From Streptomyces microflavus (lineage in GTDB: Bacteria > Actinomycetota > Actinomycetes > Streptomycetales > Streptomycetaceae), in NCBI RefSeq assembly GCF_014650075.1, contig NZ_BMUG01000010.1, forward strand, positions 186,001 to 250,000: a stretch of DNA of 64,000 nt, read 5' to 3'. Below the pieces are notes generated by a model. The model saw only the letters and a list, made by a program, of their open reading frames with translations. It ran no database searches and was not told where the DNA came from. Shown in pieces: positions 34,945-43,219 of the stretch; the first letter of the stretch is position 1; the number at the start of each line of letters is the position of its first letter. Made by a program: the position numbers and the translations under genes.

Positions 34945-35655
34945 ATGAGCGTGCGGCTCATGGTGGTCGATGACCACCGCCTGCTCGCCGAGGCACTCGC
35001 CTCGGCGCTGAAACTGCGCGGGCACCGGGTGCTCGCGGCGGCCGCCCCGACGTCCGGGTCGGCGGAGCTGGTGGTCAGCAGGGCCCCGGAGGTCTGCCTC
35101 TTCGGTACGGCGTCGCCCGCCGCCCCGGGGGTCTTCGACCCGATCGTGCGCATCGGCCAGGAGCGCCCGCAGGTGGCGGTGGTGGTGCTGGGCCCGGTGC
35201 CGAGCCCGCGCGGGATCGCCGCTGCCTTCGCGGCCGGGGCGGCGGGGTACGTCCGCCACGACGAGCGCATCGAGGGCGTCGAGCGGGCGATGCTGAAGGC
35301 GCGGGCGGGGGAGAGCGCCGTCGCCCCGCAGCTCCTGCGCGGCGCCTTCGCGGAGCTGCTCAACCCGGCGGCCCAGCCCGACGACGAGGGCCGCCGCCTG
35401 CTCCAGATGCTGACCCCGCGCGAGGCCGAGGTCCTGGTCCGGGTCGCCGAGGGCGAGGACACCCGGCTGATCGCGGCGGGCATGCGGATCGCGCCGAGCA
35501 CCGCCCGTACGCACGTCCAGCGGGTCCTGATGAAGCTGGGCGTCGGCTCCCGGCTGGAGGCGGCCGCCCTCGCGGCCCGTACGGGGCTGCTGGACCGGGC
35601 GGCGGCGAACGGCGGGACGCGACAGGGGCCGTACGTTCCCGGACAGCGCGGGTGA
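34945..35655 (+). CDS. LuxR-type regulator with degenerate receiver domain
   Basis: This 236-residue protein has a NarL-like layout. The receiver opens MSVRLMVVDDHRLLAEALA and the C-terminal HTH is LTPREAEVLVRVAEGEDTRLIA with TARTHVQRVLMKLGV. The normal phospho-acceptor position at the end of beta-3 reads VCLFGTASP, without Asp, so phosphorylation is unlikely even though the DD acidic pair is kept. It may respond to protein partners or ligand instead. A related regulator is encoded at 41892, and both share the same 20 bases over VVDDHR. Its stop lies inside a 12-bp-arm hairpin. Confidence 0.85.
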   Translation: MSVRLMVVDDHRLLAEALASALKLRGHRVLAAAAPTSGSAELVVSRAPEVCLFGTASPAAPGVFDPIVRIGQERPQVAVVVLGPVPSPRGIAAAFAAGAAGYVRHDERIEGVERAMLKARAGESAVAPQLLRGAFAELLNPAAQPDDEGRRLLQMLTPREAEVLVRVAEGEDTRLIAAGMRIAPSTARTHVQRVLMKLGVGSRLEAAALAARTGLLDRAAANGGTRQGPYVPGQRG

Positions 35656-35666
35656 CGTACGGCCCC
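35625..35666. terminator. Hairpin covering the stop of the LuxR-type gene
   Basis: GGGGCCGTACGT (35625-35636) pairs perfectly with ACGTACGGCCCC (35655-35666) around an 18-base loop. It overlaps the stop codon and faces the convergent membrane-protein gene 25 bases further on. Confidence 0.7.
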
Positions 35667-35691
35667 CGAGGGCGTCAGGGCGGGCGGCGGG

Positions 35692-35994
35692 TCAGGCCGT
35701 GTCGGATCCCGGCTCCCGCTCCGCTTCCGGAGCTGCCGGGGCCTCGGCCGGGCGCAGCTTCATCCAGACCAGGAAGAACAGGCCGAGCGCCAGCATGGCG
35801 AGGCCGGTCCACAGATTGATGTGGACGCCCTCGGCCTTCTTCAGGTCGGCGTCGGACGGGCTGATCCCGGCGATGGTGACGATCACCCCGTAGACCACGA
35901 ACAGGCCGCCGATGATCCGCCGGATGTCGAAGAGACGGGCCGCGGTCGCGGACTTGCGCTCCAGTTCGGAGACTTCCTTGTGCAGGTCGGACAT
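35692..35994 (-). CDS. Small two-helix membrane protein beside the symporter
   Basis: This 100-residue protein has a charged N-terminus (DLHKEVSELERK), two membrane helices (IGGLFVVYGVIVTIAGI and LWTGLAMLALGLFFLVW) and an acidic tail. Its ATG (35994) is 24 bases after the stop of the sodium/solute symporter gene on the same strand, so the two are probably co-transcribed. It could be an accessory or stability subunit of that symporter, similar in placement to the small partners of other SSS carriers; this is inference. Confidence 0.75.
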   Translation of the reverse strand: MSDLHKEVSELERKSATAARLFDIRRIIGGLFVVYGVIVTIAGISPSDADLKKAEGVHINLWTGLAMLALGLFFLVWMKLRPAEAPAAPEAEREPGSDTA

Positions 35995-36018
35995 GGTGGG
36001 TTCCTCCGATCGGAAGTA

Positions 36019-37689
36019 TCAGAACGAGTACGGGATGTAGCACGCGGCGGCGAGCACGATCGCGCCCCAGCCGAGCAGCGCGGGCTTGCGGTACCAGGCC
36101 TTGTCGGCCTCCTCCAGCGCCTCGTCGGGGTCCGGGGACTCGGTCCCGTAGACCAGACCGGCCAGCTCCGCCTCGGGCTTCGGCGCGGTGAAGAGCGTGA
36201 CGACGACCATGACGACGGCACCCGCGACGAAGCCGACGATCGCGGAGACGAAGTTGGCGCCCTGGTCGGACGGGATGTCGATGACCCCGCCCTTGTAGAT
36301 CCAGAAGTAGTTGACCATCGCGGCGCCGGTGCCCGCGATCAGCCCCCAGACACCGGACTTCACGGAAGCCCGCTTCCAGAACATCCCGAGTATGAAAACG
36401 ACGAACATCGGCACGTTGAAGAACGAGAACAGCGTCTGCAGGTAGCTCATGATGTTCGAGAAGCTCGCGGCGATGAACGCGGTGCCGATCGAGGCCAGCA
36501 CACCGACCGCCGTGATCAGCCGGCCGAACTTCAGGTAGTACGTGTCCGGCTTGCCCTTCACCACGTACCGCTGCCAGATGTCCGTCGTGAACACCGTGTT
36601 GAACGAGGACACGTTGGCCGCCATGCCTGCCATGAACGCGGCGAGCAGACCGGTCACCGCGATGCCGAGCACCCCGTTGGGCAGCAGCTCCTGCATCAGC
36701 AGCGGGATCGCGTCGTTGTACGTGAGGTCCGAGTCCGGGGTGCCGATCTGCGGGACGATCACGGCGGCGACCAGGCCCGGGATCATCACGGCGAAGACGA
36801 TGAAGATCTTCGGGAAGGCGGCGATCAGCGGGGTGCGCTTGGCGGCGGACAGGTTCTTCGCGGAGAGCGCGCGCTGCACCTCGGCGAAGTTCGTCGTCCA
36901 GTAGCCGAAGGAGAGCACGAAGCCGAGGCCGAGGATGATCGTCAGCCAGTTGGCGCCCAGCGGGTTGGCGTCACCGATGCCGGTGCCGCCCCAGGCCGTC
37001 ATGAAGTCGCCGCCGTGCTGCTCGGTCAGCGAGTCGCTCATGGCGTCCCAGCCGCCGACCCGCTTGAGGCCGAGCACGGTGATCGGGATCAGCGCGGCGA
37101 GGATGACGAAGAACTGGAGCACCTCGTTGTAGATCGCCGAGGAGAGCCCGCCGATGGTGATGTAGACCAGCACGAACAGGCCCGCGACGACGATCGCGAC
37201 CCATTGCGGCCAGCCGAGGAGCGCCTCCACGACGATCGACAGGGCGTAGAGGTTGACGCCCGCGATCAGGATCGCCGCGAAGGCGAAGAGTATGGAGCTC
37301 AGCAGGTGCGCGGATTTGTCGAACCGCTGGAGCAGGAACTCCGGTACGGAGCGCACCTTGGAGCGGTAGTAGAACGGCATCATCACCAGGCCGAGGAAGA
37401 CCATGGCCGGGATGGCGCCGATCCAGTACCAGTGGACCACCGCCACGCCGTACTGCGCGCCGGTCGCCGCCATGCCGAGGATCTCGGTGGCACCGAGATT
37501 CGCCGCGACGAAGGCGAGACCGGTCACCCAGGCGGGCAGTGACCGTCCGGAGAGGAAGAAGTCGAGGCTCGTCCTCACACTGGCACGGGCCGCGAAGCCG
37601 ATGCCGAGGACGACGACGAAGTAGATCGCCAGGATGGCGTAGTCGAGCCCGTTCGTGGGGAGACGGAGCCCTTCGGCCAGTGTCTGCAT
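36019..37689 (-). CDS. Sodium:solute symporter (SSS, SGLT-like), probable galactose/glucose importer
   Basis: This 556-residue carrier has about 14 membrane segments. SGLT-type features are DYAILAIYFVVVLGIGFAAR (helix 1), FFLSGRSLPAW, the NLGATEILGMAATGA segment, and SFGYWTTNFAEVQRALSAKN. The family couples Na+ entry to sugar or other solute uptake. Its direct neighbour, divergently transcribed, is galT-galE-galK, which supports galactose as a substrate. ATG at 37689 was taken as the start. The short membrane protein follows on the same strand. Confidence 0.88.
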   Translation of the reverse strand: MQTLAEGLRLPTNGLDYAILAIYFVVVLGIGFAARASVRTSLDFFLSGRSLPAWVTGLAFVAANLGATEILGMAATGAQYGVAVVHWYWIGAIPAMVFLGLVMMPFYYRSKVRSVPEFLLQRFDKSAHLLSSILFAFAAILIAGVNLYALSIVVEALLGWPQWVAIVVAGLFVLVYITIGGLSSAIYNEVLQFFVILAALIPITVLGLKRVGGWDAMSDSLTEQHGGDFMTAWGGTGIGDANPLGANWLTIILGLGFVLSFGYWTTNFAEVQRALSAKNLSAAKRTPLIAAFPKIFIVFAVMIPGLVAAVIVPQIGTPDSDLTYNDAIPLLMQELLPNGVLGIAVTGLLAAFMAGMAANVSSFNTVFTTDIWQRYVVKGKPDTYYLKFGRLITAVGVLASIGTAFIAASFSNIMSYLQTLFSFFNVPMFVVFILGMFWKRASVKSGVWGLIAGTGAAMVNYFWIYKGGVIDIPSDQGANFVSAIVGFVAGAVVMVVVTLFTAPKPEAELAGLVYGTESPDPDEALEEADKAWYRKPALLGWGAIVLAAACYIPYSF

Positions 37690-37925
37690 GGGGGGTACCC
37701 GCTTCGTTGCGCGAACTGAACCCGACGGAACTTACGCCTCTGTGTTCGTTAAATGAACAGTTTGGTTGGGGTTCTTTGTTCGATCGTGATCGGGTGTGGG
37801 TGAATGTCCGGGTATGCGGCCCCTGGGGTGCACTGCGGTCCGGCTGAGGCAGGGTCATTGACGGGGGTGTTCGCTTGTGATTTGTTATGTGCGATTATGT
37901 TGGGAGGATCTGGTGGAGGACCCTG
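37690..37925. promoter_or_regulatory. Divergent gal control region with TGTGAT-like hexamers
   Basis: This is the 236-base gap between the symporter and galT. On the galT side, 37876-37881 is TGTGAT, followed by TGTGCGAT and TTATGTT. The S. lividans galP1 operator was described as an array of TGTGAT-like hexamers, so this fits that type of galactose-dependent control. On the symporter side, TGTTC-gttaaat-GAACA (37743-37759) is a perfect palindrome close to its start. Ribosome-binding site GGAGGA precedes galT. Confidence 0.65.
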
Positions 37926-38969
37926 GTGAAGAAAACGGTTACGACCCTCGCCGACGGCCGTGAGCTGATCTATTACGACTCCGCGGACGACACCGTCCGC
38001 GATGCCGTCGACCACCGGCCCCTGGACCCCGTCTCGACCTCGTCGGAGATCCGTCGGGACCCGCTGCTCGGCGACGCAGTCGCCATCGCCTCGCACCGCC
38101 AGGCCCGCACGTACCACCCGCCGGCCGACGCCTGCCCGCTCTGCCCCACCCGGGAGGGGTGCCTCAGCGAGATCCCCGACGACCACTACGACGTCGCCGT
38201 CTTCGAGAACCGCTTCCCCTCCCTCGCCGGGGACTCCGGTCGCTGCGAGGTGGTCTGCTTCACCTCCGACCACGACGCGTCCTTCGCCGACCTCACCGAG
38301 GAACAGGCCGCGCTCGTCCTCGCCGCCTGGACCGACCGCACCGCCGCACTCTCCGCACTCGACCAGGTCACCCAGGTCTTCTGCTTCGAGAACCGGGGCG
38401 CCGAGATCGGCGTCACCCTCGGCCACCCGCACGGCCAGATCTACGGCTACCCCTTCGTCACCCCGCGCACCGAGCTGATGCTCCGCTCGGCCGCCCGTCA
38501 CCGCGAGGAGACCGGGGGCAACCTCTTCGACGACGTGATCGCCCGCGAGGAGAAGGACGGCACCCGGACCGTCCTCACCACCGACCACTGGATCGCCTAC
38601 GTCCCGTACGCGGCGCACTGGCCCTACGAGGTCCACCTGCACCCCCGCCGCCGCGTCCCCGACCTGACCGCACTGGACGAGGCGGCGCGTACAGAGTTCC
38701 CACAGGTCTATCTGGAACTCTTGAGGCGATTCGACCGGATCTTCGGCCCCGGCGAGCCGCCGACCCCGTACATCTCCGCCTGGCACCAGGCACCGTTCGG
38801 GGTTCCCGGACGGGAGGACTTCGCCCTGCATCTGGAGCTTTTCACCATTCGCCGTACCTCCGGCAAGCTGAAGTTCCTCGCGGGTTCCGAATCCGGCATG
38901 AGTGTGTTCATCAACGACGTGCCGCCGGAAGCCGCGGCCCAGCGACTGCGAGAGGTAGCGAGCGAATGA
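37926..38969 (+). CDS. galT: Galactose-1-phosphate uridylyltransferase
   Basis: This 347-residue GalT exchanges UMP between UDP-glucose and galactose-1-phosphate in the Leloir pathway. It has the active-site GHPHGQ (the HPH nucleophile His), a CPLC metal pair, and the conserved FENRFPSL and FENRGAEIGVTLGHPHG region. GTG at 37926 is preferred because GGAGGA lies just upstream and the protein then starts with KKTVTTLADGREL, as in homologues; an upstream ATG at 37887 would add 13 residues without support. Its TGA overlaps the ATG of galE. Confidence 0.95.
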   Translation: MKKTVTTLADGRELIYYDSADDTVRDAVDHRPLDPVSTSSEIRRDPLLGDAVAIASHRQARTYHPPADACPLCPTREGCLSEIPDDHYDVAVFENRFPSLAGDSGRCEVVCFTSDHDASFADLTEEQAALVLAAWTDRTAALSALDQVTQVFCFENRGAEIGVTLGHPHGQIYGYPFVTPRTELMLRSAARHREETGGNLFDDVIAREEKDGTRTVLTTDHWIAYVPYAAHWPYEVHLHPRRRVPDLTALDEAARTEFPQVYLELLRRFDRIFGPGEPPTPYISAWHQAPFGVPGREDFALHLELFTIRRTSGKLKFLAGSESGMSVFINDVPPEAAAQRLREVASE

Positions 38970-39943
38970 GCGAGCCGAAGAAGTACCTGGTCACCGGCGG
39001 TGCCGGATACGTCGGCAGTGTCGTGGCCCAGCACCTGCTGGAGGCCGGGCACACGGTGACCGTCCTGGACGACCTCTCCACCGGCTTCCGCGCGGGCGTC
39101 CCCGACGGTGCCACGTTCGTCGAGGGCCGCATCCAGGACGCCGCCCGCCACCTCGACCCCTCCTACGACGGCGTCCTCCACTTCGCCGCGTTCTCCCAGG
39201 TCGGCGAGTCCGTCGTGGACCCGGAGAAGTACTGGGTCAACAACGTCGGCGGCACCACCGCCCTCCTCGCCGCCATGCGCGAGCACGGCGTGCGCACCCT
39301 CGTCTTCTCCTCCACCGCCGCCACCTACGGCGAACCGGTCTCCAGCCCCATCACCGAGACCGACCCCACCGCCCCCACCAGCCCCTACGGCGCCTCCAAG
39401 CTCGCCGTCGACCACATGATCAGCGGCGAGGCCACCGCCCACGGCCTGGCCGCCGTCTCGCTGCGCTACTTCAACGTGGCCGGCGCCTACGGCAGTTGCG
39501 GCGAACGTCACACCCCGGAGTCCCACCTCATCCCGCTGGTCCTCCAAGTGGCCCTGGGCAAGCGGGAGTCGATCTCCGTCTACGGCGACGACTACCCCAC
39601 CCCCGACGGCACCTGCGTCCGCGACTACATCCACGTCGCCGACCTCGCCGAGGCCCACCTCCTCGCCCTGGAGGCCGCCGCACCCGGCGAGCACCTCATC
39701 TGCAACCTCGGCAACGGCAACGGTTTCTCGGTCCGCGAGGTCATCGAGACCGTCCGCAAGGTCACCGGCCACCCGGTCCCCGAGACCCCCGCCCCGCGCC
39801 GCGGCGGCGACCCGGCCGTCCTCGTCGCTTCCGCCGCCACCGCCATCGAACGCCTCGGCTGGCGACCCTCCCGCGCCGACCTGGCCGGAATCGTCGCCGA
39901 CGCCTGGGAGTTCGCCCGCCGAGAGGAGTCCACCACCCCATGA
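38966..39943 (+). CDS. galE: UDP-glucose 4-epimerase
   Basis: This 325-residue short-chain dehydrogenase-like epimerase interconverts UDP-glucose and UDP-galactose. Visible are the NAD-binding VTGGAGYVGSVVAQHLL, the SSTAATYGEP segment and the catalytic YGASK (Tyr and Lys). The gene lies between galT and galK, with ATGA overlaps on both sides, so the three are translationally coupled. No second start or internal promoter is needed for this arrangement. Confidence 0.96.
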   Translation: MSEPKKYLVTGGAGYVGSVVAQHLLEAGHTVTVLDDLSTGFRAGVPDGATFVEGRIQDAARHLDPSYDGVLHFAAFSQVGESVVDPEKYWVNNVGGTTALLAAMREHGVRTLVFSSTAATYGEPVSSPITETDPTAPTSPYGASKLAVDHMISGEATAHGLAAVSLRYFNVAGAYGSCGERHTPESHLIPLVLQVALGKRESISVYGDDYPTPDGTCVRDYIHVADLAEAHLLALEAAAPGEHLICNLGNGNGFSVREVIETVRKVTGHPVPETPAPRRGGDPAVLVASAATAIERLGWRPSRADLAGIVADAWEFARREESTTP

Positions 39944-41121
39944 CCGAGACCACCGAGCGGACCGGCCCCGACCCCGCCGCCACCTTCACCGAGCTGTACG
40001 GGGGTGAACCCCACGGCGTATGGGCGGCACCCGGACGAGTGAACCTCATCGGCGAGTACACCGACTTCAACGACGGCTTCGTCATGCCGCTCGCCCTCCC
40101 GCACACCGCCCGCGCCGCCGTCGCCCCCCGCATCGACGGCGTCCTGCGCCTGCACTCCTCCGACGTGCCCGGCGGAGTCGTCTCCCTGCGCGTCGACGAG
40201 CTCGCCCCGCACTCCGGCCATGGCTGGGCCGCCTACCCGGCCGGAGTCGTCTGGGCGCTGCGCGAGGCCGGTCACCCCGTCACCGGCGCCGACATCGCCC
40301 TGACCTCCACCGTCCCCACCGGCGCGGGGCTCTCCTCCTCCGCCGCCCTGGAGATCGTCACCGCGCTCGCCCTGAACGACCTGTTCCAACTCGGCCTGGA
40401 CGCAGCCGAACTGGCCGTCATCGGCCGCCGCGCCGAGAACGACTTCGTCGGCGTGCCCTGCGGGATCATGGACCAGATGGCCTCGGCCTGCTGCACCGAG
40501 GGCCACGCACTCCACCTGGACACCCGCGACCTCACCCTGCGCCAGGTCCCCTTCGACCTGGCGGCCCAGGGCCTCACGCTCCTGGTCGTCGACACCCGGG
40601 TCAAGCACGCGCTCGGCGACGGGGCCTACGCAGAGCGGCGGGCCGGCTGCGAGGAGGGTGCCCGGCTCCTCGGGATACCCACCCTGCGCGACCTCCCGTA
40701 CGACGGTCTCGACGCGGCCCTCACCGCCCTCGCGGACGCCGGGGCGGACGAGTCCGTCATCCGCTATGTACGCCATGTCGTCGGCGACAACCGCCGGGTC
40801 GAGCAGGTCATCACCCTGCTCGACGCGGGGGAGGTGCGGGCCGCGGGCCCGGTCCTGAACGAGGGCCACCGCTCGCTCCGCGACGATCTGCGGGTCTCCT
40901 GCGCCGAGTTGGACCTGGCGGTCTCGGCGGCCCAGGAGGCCGGGGCGCTCGGGGCGCGGATGACCGGCGGCGGCTTCGGCGGCTCGGCGATCGTCCTGGT
41001 GGAGGCGGCGGAGGCCGACGCGGTGGCCGGGGCCGTCACGAAGGCGTTCGCCGGGGCGGGGCACGCGGCACCGGGGATCTTCGGGGCGGTTCCGTCTGCC
41101 GGAGCGCGCCGGCTGAGCTGA
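39940..41121 (+). CDS. galK: Galactokinase
   Basis: This 393-residue GHMP kinase phosphorylates galactose at C1. The galactokinase signature GRVNLIGEYTDFNDGFVMP is at the N-terminus, the ATP loop PTGAGLSSSAALEI follows, and the C-terminal GARMTGGGFGGSAIVL motif completes it. ATG at 39940 overlaps the stop of galE. A perfect 24-base tandem duplication (41117-41164) begins at its 3' end and includes its stop codon. Confidence 0.96.
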   Translation: MTETTERTGPDPAATFTELYGGEPHGVWAAPGRVNLIGEYTDFNDGFVMPLALPHTARAAVAPRIDGVLRLHSSDVPGGVVSLRVDELAPHSGHGWAAYPAGVVWALREAGHPVTGADIALTSTVPTGAGLSSSAALEIVTALALNDLFQLGLDAAELAVIGRRAENDFVGVPCGIMDQMASACCTEGHALHLDTRDLTLRQVPFDLAAQGLTLLVVDTRVKHALGDGAYAERRAGCEEGARLLGIPTLRDLPYDGLDAALTALADAGADESVIRYVRHVVGDNRRVEQVITLLDAGEVRAAGPVLNEGHRSLRDDLRVSCAELDLAVSAAQEAGALGARMTGGGFGGSAIVLVEAAEADAVAGAVTKAFAGAGHAAPGIFGAVPSAGARRLS

Positions 41122-41164
41122 ACCGGCCTTACGGACAAGGGCTGAACCGGCCTTACGGACAAGG
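41117..41164. repeat. Perfect 24-bp tandem duplication at the galK 3' end
   Basis: GCTGAACCGGCCTTACGGAC plus AAGG occurs at 41117-41140 and 41141-41164 without a mismatch, and a partial third copy begins at 41165. The first copy contains the galK stop codon. Confidence 0.9.
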
Positions 41165-41169
41165 GCTGT

Positions 41170-41610
41170 TCAGAGCCGCTTGGTGAGGATGAACTCGGTG
41201 ACGCCGGGCGGGTAGTCCTCGACCCGGCCGATCTCCTCGTACCCCTGCTTCCGGTAGAAGTCCGGGGCCTGGAAGTCCCAGGTCTCCAGCCGGGAGCGGG
41301 TACAGGCCCGCTCCGTGCGGGCCACCCGCTCGGCCTCGGCGAGCAGCCGGGAGCCGAGGCCGGCGGAGCGGTGGCGGGCGTCGACCCAGAGCAGGTCGAC
41401 ATGGAGCCAGTACGCCCAGGTCCGCCCGGTCAGCCCGCCGGCGACCGCACCCTGGCCGTCCAACGCCCACACCTCCAGCGGGACTTCGTGCTCGGCGGAG
41501 GTGGAGAGCAGGGCGCGCAGTCCGGCCGAGGCCGCGACGTTGTCCTCCTGGAGGCGCTTGCTCAGCAGGCGGTGCCGTTCTTTGTCCACTTCTGTCTCAA
41601 GACGGAACAT
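41170..41610 (-). CDS. GNAT-family N-acetyltransferase
   Basis: This 146-residue protein has the GNAT fold: the acetyl-CoA-binding motif A is VDARHRSAGLGSRLLAEAE and motif B is DFYRKQGYEEIGR. The start at ATG 41610 gives a compact domain. It is convergent with galK and stands alone. The acceptor substrate cannot be predicted; it resembles the aminoglycoside-like and ribosomal-protein-like GNATs common in Streptomyces. Confidence 0.85.
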   Translation of the reverse strand: MFRLETEVDKERHRLLSKRLQEDNVAASAGLRALLSTSAEHEVPLEVWALDGQGAVAGGLTGRTWAYWLHVDLLWVDARHRSAGLGSRLLAEAERVARTERACTRSRLETWDFQAPDFYRKQGYEEIGRVEDYPPGVTEFILTKRL

Positions 41611-41891
41611 GAACCACACCCTAAACACCCCGGGATCCACCCCGGGCCATCAGTTCCGCGAATCGCCTTCCCCCTCCGGCCCCCGCCCGTACGCTGATCC
41701 CAGCACCGGTGGGGGCCGGTGCCGAATCAGGGGGCGAGAGAGTCGGGTACGGCGCCCGGAGCGGGGTGGCAGGCGGTGCATACGACGGCGGTCGGTCCAC
41801 CACGGTCCACCCGGAAGGCAGGCCACGGGCCCGCCGGAGGTTCCGGACGCCGTACCCGCAGCTGTCCGCCCCCGCTGATGGGGGTCTCTCT

Positions 41892-42674
41892 GTGGCTCGA
41901 ATCCGGGTTCTGGTGGTCGATGACCACCGCATCTTCGCCGAATCGCTCGCTGCGGCCCTCGCGGCCGAACCGGACGTGGACGTGGCGGCGGCGGGCAGCG
42001 GCCCGGCCGCGCTGCGCGCACTGGAGCGCGGGGCCGCCGAGGCACGCCCGTACGACGTGATCCTGGTCGACGCCGAGCTCGGCGCCCTGGCCACCGGCGG
42101 CGCCCCGGCGCTCCCCGCGCCCCGGCCGGAGGACCCGGCCCTCGTCGACGGGATCTCGCTGGTCGCCGGGGTCCGCGCGACCCGCCCCGCCGTCCGCTCG
42201 GTGGTCCTGGCGGAGAAGGACGACCCGCGGTGTGCCGCCCGGGCGCTCCAGGCGGGTGCCTCGGGCTGGGTGGCGAAGGACTGCTCGCTGCAGCGGCTGC
42301 TCACGGTGATCCGGGGGGTGCTGCGCGACGAGACGCATCTGCCGCCCGCCCTGCTGACCGGGGTCCTGCGCGAGCTGACGGCGACCCGTAAGCACCGCAC
42401 GGAGAGCGAGCAGCTGGTGGAGTCCCTGACGCCCCGCGAGCGCGAGGTGCTGCGCTGCATGGTGGCGGGGCTGGGGAGGAAGGCGGTCGCGGAGCGGCTC
42501 TTCCTCTCCCCGCACACGGTCCGCACGCACATGCAGAACGTGCTGGGCAAGCTCGGGGTGCACTCCACGCTCGCGGCGGTGGCGCTCGCCCGGCGTGCGG
42601 GGGTCGGCCCGGCGGAGCCCGTAACGGTCCGGCTAGCCGGGGACGTTGTCGAACGGGGCAGTCAACTGGCGTAG
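41892..42674 (+). CDS. LuxR-type (NarL-like) response regulator
   Basis: This 260-residue protein has a receiver starting VARIRVLVVDDHRIFAESLA, with the phospho-acceptor Asp in DVILVDAELG, and a C-terminal HTH (LTPREREVLRCMVAGLGRKA, HTVRTHMQNVLGKLGV). An insert of about 15 residues (GGAPALPAPRPEDPA) follows the Asp, which is unusual. GTG at 41892 is the best-supported start, though a few earlier in-frame codons exist. No histidine kinase gene is adjacent. Its 3' end overlaps the convergent MarR gene by 42 bases. Confidence 0.85.
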   Translation: MARIRVLVVDDHRIFAESLAAALAAEPDVDVAAAGSGPAALRALERGAAEARPYDVILVDAELGALATGGAPALPAPRPEDPALVDGISLVAGVRATRPAVRSVVLAEKDDPRCAARALQAGASGWVAKDCSLQRLLTVIRGVLRDETHLPPALLTGVLRELTATRKHRTESEQLVESLTPREREVLRCMVAGLGRKAVAERLFLSPHTVRTHMQNVLGKLGVHSTLAAVALARRAGVGPAEPVTVRLAGDVVERGSQLA

Positions 42675-43130
42675 CAGCCCGGCCAGTTCGCCGCGCTGGC
42701 GGCGGGAGAGCTCGCCGAGGATGGCCCGCTCCTGGTCGAGCAGCCCGGCCAGTGACTGATCGGCCTTGTCGCGGCCCTCAGCGGTCAGCCGGACGAGGAC
42801 ACCGCGCCGGTCGCTGGGGTCGGGGAGCCGCTCCACCAAGTTCTTCTTGGTGAGCCGGTCGATACGGTTGGTCATCGTGCCCGAGGTGACCAGGGTCTGG
42901 GTCAGCAGCTGCCCGGGGGAGAGCTGGTACGGGGGGCCTGCCCGGCGCAGCGAGGTGAGCACGTCGAACTCCCACGGCTCCAGGTGGTGCTCGGCGAACG
43001 CTATGCGGCGGGCCCGGTCGAGGTGGCGTGCCAGGCGGGAGACGCGACTGAGCACCTCGAGTGGTTCCACGTCGAGGTCGGGGCGCTCTCGGCGCCATGC
43101 AGCGACCAGTCGGTCGACCTCGTCCTCCAT
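42633..43130 (-). CDS. MarR-family transcriptional regulator
   Basis: This 165-residue protein has the MarR winged helix: helix segments around FDVLTSLRRAGPPYQLSPG, then the recognition region TSGTMTNRIDRLTKKNLVER and the wing DPSDRRGVLVRLTAEG. ATG at 43130 was chosen; earlier in-frame codons run through the operator region. Two palindromes directly upstream (43167-43194) are good candidates for its own sites. It is divergent from the tam-like methyltransferase gene. The inducer is unknown; its tail overlaps the LuxR gene. Confidence 0.9.
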   Translation of the reverse strand: MEDEVDRLVAAWRRERPDLDVEPLEVLSRVSRLARHLDRARRIAFAEHHLEPWEFDVLTSLRRAGPPYQLSPGQLLTQTLVTSGTMTNRIDRLTKKNLVERLPDPSDRRGVLVRLTAEGRDKADQSLAGLLDQERAILGELSRRQRGELAGLLRQLTAPFDNVPG

Positions 43131-43166
43131 GTGGATCAGTGTAGAGGGTCTGTCGACATGAAGTCT

Positions 43167-43194
43167 CTTGAATTCAAGTGTCTTGACATCAAGA
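43167..43194. promoter_or_regulatory. Pair of MarR-type operators
   Basis: CTTGAATTCAAG (43167-43178) is a perfect 12-bp palindrome, and TCTTGACATCAAGA (43181-43194) is a second one, two bases later. Both contain TTGA/TCAA half sites and lie between the divergent MarR and methyltransferase starts, suiting autorepression and joint control. Confidence 0.75.
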
Positions 43195-43219
43195 TATTGC
43201 GGGCGTGATCCTGTTTCCC

